A DNA stretch of 64,000 nucleotides from Bacteroides mediterraneensis (lineage in GTDB: Bacteria > Bacteroidota > Bacteroidia > Bacteroidales > Bacteroidaceae). The notes below the pieces were generated by a model. It searched no databases and was not told where the DNA came from. It saw only the letters and a list, made by a program, of their open reading frames with translations. Location: positions 3,472,001-3,536,000 of the forward strand of contig NZ_DAJPEN010000001.1 of NCBI RefSeq assembly GCF_025993685.1. The letters run 5' to 3'. The position numbers and the translations under genes were made by a program. The number at the start of each line of letters is the position of its first letter. Positions within the stretch are counted from its first letter, which is position 1. Shown piece after piece: positions 47,515-57,101 of the stretch.

Positions 47515-50500
47515 ATGTTGAAAAAAATGAAATCAGTCAGTATGTTGCTGGCTCTGGCAGGAATATCTTCTACGGGAGCAGCGTATGCAGTGGCTGTACC
47601 TGAAGTTGATGAGACTCGGAGCGTACAGCAGCAGTCAACTTGTACTGGCGTCGTAAAAGATGCTACAGGGGAAACCGTAATCGGAGCTTCTGTGGTAGTA
47701 AAAGGTACTACCAACGGTACGATTACAGGATTAGATGGAGATTTTTCTTTATCTGGAGTAAAAAAAGGGGATATCATCCAGATTTCTTTTGTGGGATATA
47801 AGACTCAGGAAATTGTATGGAATGGCCAAAATCTTGAAATTACCTTGAAAGATGATTCACAAATTCTGGATGAAGTGGTAGTCGTTGGTTATGGTACACA
47901 AAAGAAAGTTAATGTAACAGGTGCCGTATCCATGGTTGATTCAGAAGTGTTGGCTTCACGTCCTGTTTCTAATGTGTCACAGGCTTTGCAAGGACAAATT
48001 CCTGGCTTGAATATGTCTGTAAGCAGTAGCGGTGGTTCATTGGATGCGACCATGAACTTCAATATTCGTGGTACAGGTACTTTGGGTTCCGGTTCAAGTG
48101 CATCACCTTTGGTTCTTATTGATGGTGTGGAAGGAGATATGAATACATTGAACCCCAATGATATTGAAAATATTTCTGTATTGAAGGATGCTTCTTCTTC
48201 TTCAATTTATGGTGCACGTGCTGCATTCGGTGTTATCTTGATTACAACCAAGAACGGTAAAGCTGGAAAAACTCGCGTAAATTATTCTGGAAACGTTCGT
48301 TTTAATGATGGTATCGGTATTCCGAAAATGGCCAATTCTTATGACTTTGCCACAATGTTTAACGCAGCTAATGTAAATGATGGTAATGCTCCTATCTTTA
48401 ATGATGCGTATATGCAGAATATTAAAGATTATATGGAGGGTAAATTAACTCAGTCAACAGTTGCTAATGGAAACGTCTGGGCTAAGTGGAATGAAGGCGC
48501 TTATGATAATGTGGACTGGTTTAAGGAATTTTATAAGAGCTGGGTTCCTTCCCAGGAGCATAACCTCAGTGTAAGTGGAGGTAATGAAAAGACCCAGTAT
48601 GTATTGAGTGGAAACTTCTTGGGACAAAACGGTTTGTTGCGTCATGGTGAGGATTACATGAACCGTTATACACTGAATGGAAAAATCACTACACAGCTTG
48701 CCAGCTGGGCCAGATTGACTTATACCACCCGTTGGACCCGGGAAGATTATGGACGTCCGTCTTATATGAGTGGTTTGTTCTTCCACAATGTAGCCCGTAA
48801 ATGGCCTATCCAGCCTGCATACGACCCGAATGGCTTTCCCATGAATGAAAGTGAAATCGAACAGATGGAAAATGGCGGTTTGCAGACCAAAAACAAGGAT
48901 TTTTATACTAACCAGCTAGCCGTTGTATTTGAACCTATCAAAGACTGGCACATTAATTTGGAAGGAACCATTCGTACCCAATCTGATTTTGAGCATTGGG
49001 ATGTACTTCCTGTTTATTACTGGGACGTAAACGGTAACCAACAGCCTATGGCTTGGGGAATGGGAGACGGAACTTACTCTCCAGGACAAAGCCGGGTAAA
49101 TGAATATGGTTACAAAGAAAGTTACTATGCGACCAACATTTATACGGATTATTCCAAAACATTTAAGAGTGGCCATTACTTTAAAGTTTTGCTTGGTTTC
49201 AATGCTGAAAAATATTCAACCCGTAGTATTACAGGCCAGCGTGACGGATTGATTTCACCAGAAGTTCCCACGCTGAATACTGCCGTTGATGCAGATATTG
49301 CAACTGGTGGATATGCGCATAATGCGGTGGCCGGTTTCTTTGGCCGTATCAACTATGCATACAAAGATCGTTATATGGCAGAAATTAACGGCCGTTATGA
49401 CGGTTCTTCCCGTTTTGTCGGAGATAAGAGATGGGGCTTCTTCCCTTCATTCTCTCTGGGATGGAATATTGCACGTGAAGGTTTCTTCGAGAAGTTCGGT
49501 GAAAAGAGTACCATTTCTACGTTGAAGCTGAGAGCTTCGTGGGGACAACTTGGTAATACGAATACCGACGACTGGTATCCGTTCTATCAGTCTATGCCGG
49601 TAGGAACAAATTATTCCTGGATTGTAAACGGATCTTTGCCCAGCTATTCTTCCAATCCGGGACTGGTAAGTTCTTTGATGACATGGGAAACCATCCAGTC
49701 TTGGGACTTGGGTCTTGATTTTGCATTGCTGAACAACCGTTTGACGGGTAGCGTCGGGTACTTCGTTCGCAAGACTTTGGACATGGTAGGTCCGGCTCCT
49801 GAATTGTCTTCATTGCTGGGCGCCACTGTTCCCAAGGTAAATAACTGTGATATGAAATCTTACGGTTTTGAACTTGAGCTGGGATGGCGTGATCAGATTG
49901 GTGATTTTAAATATGGTGTATCGTTCAACATGTCTGATGCCCAACAGAAAATTACCCGTTATCCGAACCCGTCAAATTCTTTGAACACCTATTATGAAGG
50001 CCAGATGCTGAATGAAATCTGGGGATACACAACCATTGGTATTGCCCAGAGTGATGAAGAAATGGCCGCTCACCTGGCAAAAGTTGACCAGAGTTCATTA
50101 GGTAGCGGATGGGGTGCCGGTGATATCATGTATGCCGACTTGAATGGTGATGGACGCGTAAATACAGGTTCCTATACAACGGATGACCCAGGCGACCTGC
50201 GTGTAATCGGTAATTCTACTCCACGTTACAATTATGGCTTTACAGTTGATGGCTCTTGGAAGGGATTTGATTTACGATTGTTCTTCCAGGGTATTGGAAA
50301 ACGTGATTTGTGGTTGCCAGGTACGTATTTCTGGGGTACAAATGGAGGTATGTGGCAGTCTAATGTGTTTGAAGAACATCTGGATTATTGGACTCCTGAA
50401 AACCCGAATGCATATTACGCACGTCCGTCTTGGACTGGCCGTAACCACCAGACTCAGACACGCTATTTGCAGAATGGTGCTTATCTCCGTCTGAAAAATA

Positions 50501-50709
50501 TCACATTGGGTTACACATTGCCAAAGGCTTGGACTCAGAAAGCTTCCATAGAAAATGTACGTATTTATATCTCAGGTGATAATCTGTTGACATTTAGTCA
50601 TGTAAGCAGCATTTTTGACCCGGAAAATATTGGTTCTCTGTATAGTGACGCCGGTAAGACTTATCCGTTGCAGCGCGTTGTATCAGTAGGTGTTAATATT
50701 AACTTCTAA
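47515..50709 (+). CDS. susC: SusC-like TonB-dependent outer-membrane glycan transporter
   Basis: A 1064-residue TonB-linked porin. Signal peptide (about 1-25, ending AAYA), an N-terminal carboxypeptidase-regulatory-like domain (TCTGVVKDATGETVIGASVV, about 42-112), the TonB-box/plug entrance DEVVVVGYGTQKKVNVTGAV, plug domain with ALQGQIPGLNM and SIYGARAAFGVILITTK, then the beta-barrel ending in an aromatic residue (VSVGVNINF). It imports oligosaccharides in complex with the SusD lipoprotein encoded 14 bases downstream. No anti-sigma-interacting N-terminal extension (STN domain) is visible, so ECF sigma/anti-sigma signalling through this protein is unlikely. Confidence 0.95.
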   Translation: MLKKMKSVSMLLALAGISSTGAAYAVAVPEVDETRSVQQQSTCTGVVKDATGETVIGASVVVKGTTNGTITGLDGDFSLSGVKKGDIIQISFVGYKTQEIVWNGQNLEITLKDDSQILDEVVVVGYGTQKKVNVTGAVSMVDSEVLASRPVSNVSQALQGQIPGLNMSVSSSGGSLDATMNFNIRGTGTLGSGSSASPLVLIDGVEGDMNTLNPNDIENISVLKDASSSSIYGARAAFGVILITTKNGKAGKTRVNYSGNVRFNDGIGIPKMANSYDFATMFNAANVNDGNAPIFNDAYMQNIKDYMEGKLTQSTVANGNVWAKWNEGAYDNVDWFKEFYKSWVPSQEHNLSVSGGNEKTQYVLSGNFLGQNGLLRHGEDYMNRYTLNGKITTQLASWARLTYTTRWTREDYGRPSYMSGLFFHNVARKWPIQPAYDPNGFPMNESEIEQMENGGLQTKNKDFYTNQLAVVFEPIKDWHINLEGTIRTQSDFEHWDVLPVYYWDVNGNQQPMAWGMGDGTYSPGQSRVNEYGYKESYYATNIYTDYSKTFKSGHYFKVLLGFNAEKYSTRSITGQRDGLISPEVPTLNTAVDADIATGGYAHNAVAGFFGRINYAYKDRYMAEINGRYDGSSRFVGDKRWGFFPSFSLGWNIAREGFFEKFGEKSTISTLKLRASWGQLGNTNTDDWYPFYQSMPVGTNYSWIVNGSLPSYSSNPGLVSSLMTWETIQSWDLGLDFALLNNRLTGSVGYFVRKTLDMVGPAPELSSLLGATVPKVNNCDMKSYGFELELGWRDQIGDFKYGVSFNMSDAQQKITRYPNPSNSLNTYYEGQMLNEIWGYTTIGIAQSDEEMAAHLAKVDQSSLGSGWGAGDIMYADLNGDGRVNTGSYTTDDPGDLRVIGNSTPRYNYGFTVDGSWKGFDLRLFFQGIGKRDLWLPGTYFWGTNGGMWQSNVFEEHLDYWTPENPNAYYARPSWTGRNHQTQTRYLQNGAYLRLKNITLGYTLPKAWTQKASIENVRIYISGDNLLTFSHVSSIFDPENIGSLYSDAGKTYPLQRVVSVGVNINF

Positions 50710-50723
50710 ATAGTGAAGAGAAA

Positions 50724-52760
50724 ATGAAAACAACATATAAAAGTTTATTTGTAGCATGTATGCTGGCCGGATCGGGTTTGGCAATTACTTCATGTAATGA
50801 CTTCTTGGATTTGGCTCCGTTGGATGAAGTTACTCCGGAGGTCTATTTTCAAAGTGCCGACCAGTTGGGGGCCTATAGTATCTCACAATATAACAGTATT
50901 TTTACTGCTCCCAGTGGATGGGGACAAGGAGCCATCCTGACAGGGGATGCCAATACTGACAATATGGTAAGCGGAGATGCAAGCCAGAGTTATTTTACGA
51001 AGGATTACTGGAAGGTTTCACAATCTGGAGATTTGGGATTCAGCCTGATCCGTTATTGCAACTATTTCTTTGAAAACGTGCTTCCGAAATACGAAGCTGG
51101 CATGTATGACAGTGATTTGGCCAATGCCAAACATTACATTGGTGAAATGTATTTCATCCGGGCATGGGTTTATTTCTCACGTCTGAAAACTTATGGCGAT
51201 TATCCGATTGTAACCGAGGTGGTAACGGATAACAAGGAAGATTTGATTGCCCATGGTACACGTATGCCGAGAAATGAAGTCGCAGATTTTATTCTCAGCG
51301 ATTTGGACAAGGCCATCGGATTTTTACAGGACAAAGGCTTTGCAGCCAATAACCGTATTAATAAGCAGGTGGCACAACTTGTAAAGTCACGTGTCGCTTT
51401 GTATGAGGCTTCTTTTGAAACATACCATAAAGGTACTGGACGGGTACCGGGTGATGAAGGATGGCCAGGAGCAAAATTACATCCAAACTATCAGTTTGAC
51501 GTGACAGCCCATGTCAAGAACTTACTGACTCAGGCTATGGAAGCTGCCAAACTTGTAGCTGACGGAGTTACATTGACAGAAAATACAGGTGTTCTTGACC
51601 AGGACCCGTTGGCTCCGACAACTGGATGGAACCCTTACTTTGAAATGTATAATAGCCAGGATTTGTCGGGCATCAGTGAAGTTCTGATGTGGAAGGCTTA
51701 CGGAACAGTGGGTTCTTCAAATATTAATCACGGTGTTCCGGCTTATATCGTAACAGGTGGTTATAACGGTTTGTTGAAAGGATATATTGAAAGCTTCCTG
51801 ATGGAGGATGGTTTGCCTATTTATGCTTCATCTTCAGAAAAGCCTTATATGGGTGATGAAACCTTGGACAACGTAAAGGCTAACCGTGATGGACGTTTGC
51901 AGCTGTTCGTTTTTGGAGAAAGCAATTATCTTCCGATTCTTTCAACTGGAAACGATGAAGTTCATACCTATCTTCCGGTATTGGCCCCGAAACGTGCAGG
52001 TGAAATGGGAGATATGACAGGTTACCGTATGCGTAAGGGAGAAAGCTTTGACAAGACTCAGAATGTATATGGTAAGGCTCAGTCTACAACCGGACAGATT
52101 TTGTTCCGTGGAGTAGAAGCTTACTTGAACTATATTGAAGCTCAGTATATGCGCGATGGAAAGATTGATGATACCTCTGAAAAATACTGGAAGGCTGTCC
52201 GTAAACGTGCTCATGTAGATTCGGATTATACCAAAACAATTGCTGCCACGGATATGAGCAAGGAAGCGAAAGGAGACTGGGGCGCATATTCACAGGGCAA
52301 ATTGGTTGATGCGACTATTTATAATATTCGTCGTGAACGCCGTTGCGAATTTATTGGTGAAGGTATGCGTTGGGACGATTTGGTACGTTGGTCTTCAATG
52401 GATCAGTTGGTGAATAATAAGTTTATTCCTGAAGGATGTAATTTCTGGGCTAAAATGTATCAGACTGCCATTTATGATGGTGAAGGGTATGAAGCTACAA
52501 ACGTCGTTACTTATATTGAAGGGCCGACGGATGCAAAAGCCAATATATCTTCACGTTCAGAAAGTACTTATATTCGTCCTTACAGAATTTTAAGTAACAA
52601 TCCTGTATTTGATGGATATACTTGGATGAATGCACATTACAATTCTCCACTGCCGATTCGTGAGATTGAATTGCTTTCACCGGATGAATCAGTAGACACT
52701 TCTGTCCTTTATCAGACATGGGGTTGGCCTACAGTGCCGAATATGGAAGCAGAAAAATAA
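50724..52760 (+). CDS. susD: SusD-like (RagB/SusD) glycan-binding lipoprotein
   Basis: A 678-residue surface lipoprotein. Lipobox ITSC with Cys24, followed by NDFLDLAPLDEVTPEVYF, the usual start of SusD proteins. The helical TPR-like scaffold includes AKHYIGEMYFIRAWVYFSRL and the C-terminal RRERRCEFIGEGMRWDDLVRW, a strong SusD signature. It is longer than SusD of the starch system (551). It forms the lid of the SusC transporter. The two genes share a promoter, and a hairpin follows at 52784. Confidence 0.94.
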   Translation: MKTTYKSLFVACMLAGSGLAITSCNDFLDLAPLDEVTPEVYFQSADQLGAYSISQYNSIFTAPSGWGQGAILTGDANTDNMVSGDASQSYFTKDYWKVSQSGDLGFSLIRYCNYFFENVLPKYEAGMYDSDLANAKHYIGEMYFIRAWVYFSRLKTYGDYPIVTEVVTDNKEDLIAHGTRMPRNEVADFILSDLDKAIGFLQDKGFAANNRINKQVAQLVKSRVALYEASFETYHKGTGRVPGDEGWPGAKLHPNYQFDVTAHVKNLLTQAMEAAKLVADGVTLTENTGVLDQDPLAPTTGWNPYFEMYNSQDLSGISEVLMWKAYGTVGSSNINHGVPAYIVTGGYNGLLKGYIESFLMEDGLPIYASSSEKPYMGDETLDNVKANRDGRLQLFVFGESNYLPILSTGNDEVHTYLPVLAPKRAGEMGDMTGYRMRKGESFDKTQNVYGKAQSTTGQILFRGVEAYLNYIEAQYMRDGKIDDTSEKYWKAVRKRAHVDSDYTKTIAATDMSKEAKGDWGAYSQGKLVDATIYNIRRERRCEFIGEGMRWDDLVRWSSMDQLVNNKFIPEGCNFWAKMYQTAIYDGEGYEATNVVTYIEGPTDAKANISSRSESTYIRPYRILSNNPVFDGYTWMNAHYNSPLPIREIELLSPDESVDTSVLYQTWGWPTVPNMEAEK

Positions 52761-52783
52761 ACTAAAAATTTGATATTCTTTGA

Positions 52784-52820
52784 GAGAGGTTGTTTCGAAT
52801 TTACACAGAAACAACCTCTC
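52784..52820 (+). terminator. Hairpin terminator after susD
   Basis: A 12-bp perfect stem (52784-52795 with 52809-52820); the T tract after it is short and interrupted. Confidence 0.75.
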
Positions 52821-53413
52821 TTGTCATTTTGTCCCTGTCCAATAAAGCCAATTAGACATAAAAAGTATTGCTCAACTATAACCTGCAGACACCTCATCTA
52901 TACTACATTCCTACTTTTACAGCCATCCGAGAATAGTACATTCCTGATATAGTATATAGGCAAAAACAGATAAATTCAAATATAGCCACCAGCCGTCATT
53001 TGTTGGCACCGAAAAGAACTCTACACAAGAACGTGGAAGCCATAAACACATGACGGCTAAATAAAAGCACATAACAACAAGATGATTACAAGCATCGGAA
53101 CCCTTTACATCGTATTCACCACCATATTTACATCATATCCAAAGGATTGCTGACTTATCCAGTAATTTTATCACTCGACAATAGGGTGGTTGCCCGCTAA
53201 AATGTATACTTTTACCCATAAATAAGAATTTGAGAGTGACTAAATTCTAAGGGATATGGACTGAGTTCGCAATTGAAATCAGTCCTATTTTTAGGCCTCC
53301 GCAAAATCTTTATCAAACAACAACGAGAAAGATATCACTTGCAGACTACCTTTACCTAACAAACTTTTACAAAACATATCACACTTACAAATTAAACCTC
53401 CAATAAAAGTCCT

Positions 53414-53421
53414 TACCTTTG
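53414..53421 (+). promoter_or_regulatory. Candidate promoter (-7 box) of the alpha/beta hydrolase
   Basis: TACCTTTG, 20 bases before the ATG; no TTTG at the -33 position. Confidence 0.5.
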
Positions 53422-53440
53422 CTAGAAAAATTATTCTGCC

Positions 53441-54700
53441 ATGAAAAAAATTCTACTATTCTTTATCGGGAGCTTATTTTTAGTTTCTACCCTCCACGCC
53501 CAGCAGACCAACCTGCAACGGGCCGCAACCATTCTGCAATGGATGAAAGACACCCAATGCGACAGTATCTATGCCTGTTTCGATGCAAAAATGCAGCAGG
53601 CCATTTCCTCCTCGCAGTTAAAAGACATGTGGACACAGGTGGAGCAACAACTTGGCCCGCTAGAAAAAGAAAAAGAATGGAAACAGGATGCCATCGACGG
53701 TACGGTGGTCTACTATACTGATTTGAAATTCCAACGCGCTCCATTACGCTTTCTGGTAGCCTTCAATTCCGAAAACAAAGTGAGCGGACTCCGGTTGCTT
53801 CCGGTTCCTCCGGAAGAAAAGCCGTTGGTCGCTCCGTTTGACAGCACGCATCTGGAAGAATCACCCATTGAAGTGACTACCGGGAACTATAAACTCCCCG
53901 GCATCCTCACCCGTCCGAAAGGAAAGGCCCACCTTCCGATTGTCATCCTGGTACATGGTTCCGGGCCTCAAGACAGAGACGGAAGTATCGGTCCCAACAA
54001 AATTTACCGGGACATTGCCTGGGGACTAGCTGCAAAAGGTATAGCTGTACTTCGCTATGACAAACGTACGTATGTATATGGAAAATCCTCCGTTCCGGAA
54101 GGCAAAGAGATTACCCCCGATGAAGAAGTGGTAGAAGATGCGGTTTCAGCCTGCCAATTAGCGGCCTCCCTGCCGTTTATAGACAAACGGAAAGTCTTCC
54201 TGGCCGGACACAGCCTGGGAGGACTACTGGCCCCGCTTATTGCTACCCGTTGTCCGTCGGTCACCGGACTTATTCTGCTGGCCGCTCCTTCCCGCCCACA
54301 GGATGATATTCTTAAAGAGCAAATACGTTATTTGGGCTCATTGAACGGAAATACGGATGAAACGCTTCTTGCCCAACAATACCAGCAAATAAAAGCCGCT
54401 GCTCCCCAAATCTATTGGGACTATCTGGACAAGTACGCACCTGTCATGACTGCCTGTTCCTTGTCCATTCCCATGCTCTTCCTGCAAGGAGAACGAGATT
54501 ATCAGGTAACGATGCAGGATTTTGCCATGTGGAAACTGGGAATGTTCGGCAAAACGAATGCCACGTTCCAGTCCTACCCCACCTTAAACCACTGTTTCAT
54601 GGAAGGCACCGGTAAATCGACACCGATGGAATACAATCACCCTGCACGGGTATCCGGAAAAGTAATGGAAGATATAGCAAAATGGGTCACTCAAGAATGA
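53441..54700 (+). CDS. Exported alpha/beta hydrolase with N-terminal DUF3887-like domain
   Basis: A 419-residue protein with a signal peptide (cleavage near HAQ, residue 20). Residues about 25-120 resemble DUF3887, often found in front of exported esterases. The hydrolase domain starts near 145 with LTRPKGKAHLPIVILVHGSG. The triad is visible: Ser258 in AGHSLGG, Asp353 in QGERDYQV and His384 in TLNHCFMEG. Probable esterase or deacylase in the periplasm; a role in removing acyl groups from imported glycans is possible given the neighbouring locus, but unproven. Confidence 0.85.
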   Translation: MKKILLFFIGSLFLVSTLHAQQTNLQRAATILQWMKDTQCDSIYACFDAKMQQAISSSQLKDMWTQVEQQLGPLEKEKEWKQDAIDGTVVYYTDLKFQRAPLRFLVAFNSENKVSGLRLLPVPPEEKPLVAPFDSTHLEESPIEVTTGNYKLPGILTRPKGKAHLPIVILVHGSGPQDRDGSIGPNKIYRDIAWGLAAKGIAVLRYDKRTYVYGKSSVPEGKEITPDEEVVEDAVSACQLAASLPFIDKRKVFLAGHSLGGLLAPLIATRCPSVTGLILLAAPSRPQDDILKEQIRYLGSLNGNTDETLLAQQYQQIKAAAPQIYWDYLDKYAPVMTACSLSIPMLFLQGERDYQVTMQDFAMWKLGMFGKTNATFQSYPTLNHCFMEGTGKSTPMEYNHPARVSGKVMEDIAKWVTQE

Positions 54701-54717
54701 ATGACCCATTTTGCTAT
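54674..54717. terminator. Bidirectional terminator overlapping the hydrolase 3' end
   Basis: Perfect 16-bp stem (54674-54689 with 54702-54717). The upstream arm encodes the last residues of the hydrolase, whose stop codon is in the loop. It lies between convergent transcripts. A second smaller hairpin (54722-54749) lies at the end of the peptidase gene. Confidence 0.75.
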
Positions 54718-54734
54718 CTGTAAAACCGGATGAT

Positions 54735-56999
54735 TTATTTTCCGGTTTTGATTTTATCCCATGACGGAGGAGTGACTCCCATCAAATTGCGGACAAAGAA
54801 ATCATATCGTTTGTGTTCGCCAAAATCCTCTCCCATGGTATGGTGAGCACCCGGAATCACCACCAGTTCAAAATCCTTATTGGCTTTTACCAACGCATTG
54901 ACCACCTGCATCGTAGAAGCCGGATCTACATTGTCGTCCAATTCGCCGACCACCAGCATCAGCGGACGAGTCAGCCGATAGGCATTGTCCACATTCGAAC
55001 AAGCACTGTAAGACTCATCTACCGGATATCCCATCCAAAGTTCGTTCCACCAGATTTTATCCATCCGGTTGTCGTGACAACCACAAGCCGAATAAGCCGC
55101 CTTATAGAATTCTGGATGGAACAGCACGGCTCCTGTAGATTCCTGTCCGCCGGCTGAGCAACCAAAGATACCGACACGGTCAATATCCATATAAGGATAT
55201 TTCTGTGCAGCAGCCTTAATCCAAGCAATGTGATCGGGCAGTCCGGCATCTTTCAGGTTTTTGTAGCACACTTCCTCAAATTCTTTGGAACGGAAAGAAG
55301 TGGTCATACCATCTACCTGTACTACGATAAATCCAAGCTCGGCCAAAGAAGTCATCCACCAGTTATAAGAAGAGAAAGTCTTCGGCACATACTGGTCGCC
55401 CGGACCGGAGTAGATGTACTCAATCACCGGATATTTCTTCGACGGATTGAAATTGGACGGACGGTAAATCACACCCCACATGTCGGTTTTTCCATCACGA
55501 CCCTTGGCTGTAAACACTTCGGGGGCCTTCCATCCGTTAGCCAGCAATGCAGAAATGTCCGCCTTTTCCAGCTGCATACGGATTTTCCCATTCTTAGCCT
55601 CACGCAACACAGCTACCGGCGCCTGGTCTACCTTACTGTACACATCCACCAGATACTTATAGTCGGGCGAATACCAGCATTGGTGCATACCCTCTTCGGG
55701 AGTCAGTTCCACCAGATTGCTGCCGTCGAAGTTAATTCTGTAATAATGAATCAGATAAGGGTCTTCGTTCTTGTTCATGCCATTGGCAGAGAAATAAATC
55801 ACCCCATTGGCCTCATCCACATACTGCACGCCGCGCACGTACCATTCACCCTTGGTAATCTGGTTCAACGGTTTCCCGGTAGCCCGGTCGTACATATACA
55901 AGTGATTGTAATTATCCCGCTCGCTCGACCAGATAATCCGTTTGCCATCGCTCAGATAATTCCGGTAAATACGGGGATAATTTACGTATTTCTCTTCTTT
56001 CTCTTCAATCAACGAACGGACCTTTCCATCGACTGCCGACATTTCCAACACCCGATACACCTTGTGTCCACGTTCGTTGTATTCAAAAGTAATGCCTTTG
56101 CTGTCTGCATTCCACATCGGAGCCGACAAATCATACTGGTGACTGAATAACTCTGTAGAAGGAATCAACCGACGACCAGATTCCACCTCAAAGATGCAAG
56201 GCACCTTGAAACGCAGCTCATCGCCCGGTTTGGCATATTCCTGCTTGTGCAGTTTAGGCTGTGACTGGTCGGCAGGAGAAGATTCCACATAATACACATA
56301 GCGCTTCTCTACCGGACGAATCCGACAAGATACTACCGACTTAGAGTCGGGCGACCACTGGATATAAGAAGAATAATAGTTGCTCAATGTACCGTCCTGG
56401 CTCAACTGTTTTTCCTTTCCAGTAGCCACTTCACGCGCATACACATTGTCATTCTTGATGAAGGCCACCCATTTGCCATCGGGAGATGTCACCGGACCTC
56501 CGTTTTTTTCATCGTCCACTTCCATCCAGTGGCGTTCTTTCCCACGGGGAGGAACCGCACCTTCATCGAGCAAACGGTTGTGCTTGATGCTGTAAGCCCA
56601 GAACTTTCCGTCAAGCTGGAAGCGCAGCGTATCAAGAGACGCATTCAACCGACAATCCTGAAGCGGAAGATGATACGCATCCACCTTCCGACCTGACTGT
56701 TCAGATAAAGCAGTAGCCATTTTCTGCTGGTCGAACAAGGCTGTCCGTTTAGCCGATGCCGCATCCACTTTCACATACTCGTTTCCTTTCTCAGTCTGAC
56801 GCACATACCAAAAAGAAGAAGTATGTTCTACCCAATGTGGCACCACTCCTGCATAAAGCACCTGCTTCATACTGTATTTCTCCCGAAGCGCATAAGCCCG
56901 GTTATAATCTTCTACCGTGCCCTGTGCAAAAAGCGGCATACAAGCCGCACTTCCCAGCATGATGGACAAAAGTCCCGATTTCCATAAATTGTTTCCCAT
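54735..56999 (-). CDS. S9 family prolyl-peptidase (DPP IV-like), exported
   Basis: A 754-residue serine peptidase with an N-terminal signal (ending near LFAQ). A long beta-propeller part (about 80-490) precedes the alpha/beta-hydrolase peptidase domain. Triad: Ser615 in FGCSAGGQ, Asp688 in GELDDNVDP, and His719 or His720 in PGAHHTMG. The nucleophile elbow is GCSAGG rather than the usual GWSYGG. Dipeptidyl-peptidase IV or prolyl tripeptidyl peptidase activity is expected from the family. It is the last gene of the minus-strand glycosidase unit, 102 bases after GH127, so degradation of proline-rich glycoproteins alongside their glycans is an appealing inference. Confidence 0.88.
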   Translation of the reverse strand: MGNNLWKSGLLSIMLGSAACMPLFAQGTVEDYNRAYALREKYSMKQVLYAGVVPHWVEHTSSFWYVRQTEKGNEYVKVDAASAKRTALFDQQKMATALSEQSGRKVDAYHLPLQDCRLNASLDTLRFQLDGKFWAYSIKHNRLLDEGAVPPRGKERHWMEVDDEKNGGPVTSPDGKWVAFIKNDNVYAREVATGKEKQLSQDGTLSNYYSSYIQWSPDSKSVVSCRIRPVEKRYVYYVESSPADQSQPKLHKQEYAKPGDELRFKVPCIFEVESGRRLIPSTELFSHQYDLSAPMWNADSKGITFEYNERGHKVYRVLEMSAVDGKVRSLIEEKEEKYVNYPRIYRNYLSDGKRIIWSSERDNYNHLYMYDRATGKPLNQITKGEWYVRGVQYVDEANGVIYFSANGMNKNEDPYLIHYYRINFDGSNLVELTPEEGMHQCWYSPDYKYLVDVYSKVDQAPVAVLREAKNGKIRMQLEKADISALLANGWKAPEVFTAKGRDGKTDMWGVIYRPSNFNPSKKYPVIEYIYSGPGDQYVPKTFSSYNWWMTSLAELGFIVVQVDGMTTSFRSKEFEEVCYKNLKDAGLPDHIAWIKAAAQKYPYMDIDRVGIFGCSAGGQESTGAVLFHPEFYKAAYSACGCHDNRMDKIWWNELWMGYPVDESYSACSNVDNAYRLTRPLMLVVGELDDNVDPASTMQVVNALVKANKDFELVVIPGAHHTMGEDFGEHKRYDFFVRNLMGVTPPSWDKIKTGK

Positions 57000-57101
57000 T
57001 GTGTTTTATTTTAAAAATCGGGACTTCAGATATTCTTTCTCGTATCCAAGAATATCCAAAGCCCCGAATCTGATTGCATTATTATCTATCAATTATCATG
57101 G

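Larger units (their letters stand above)
52761..53440. other. Intergenic region between susD and the alpha/beta hydrolase
   Basis: About 680 bases. It holds the susD terminator, an orphan terminator-like hairpin (GGACTGA 53258-53264 with TCAGTCC 53279-53285, then T-rich), and the -7 box at 53414. No coding sequence supported. Confidence 0.5.
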
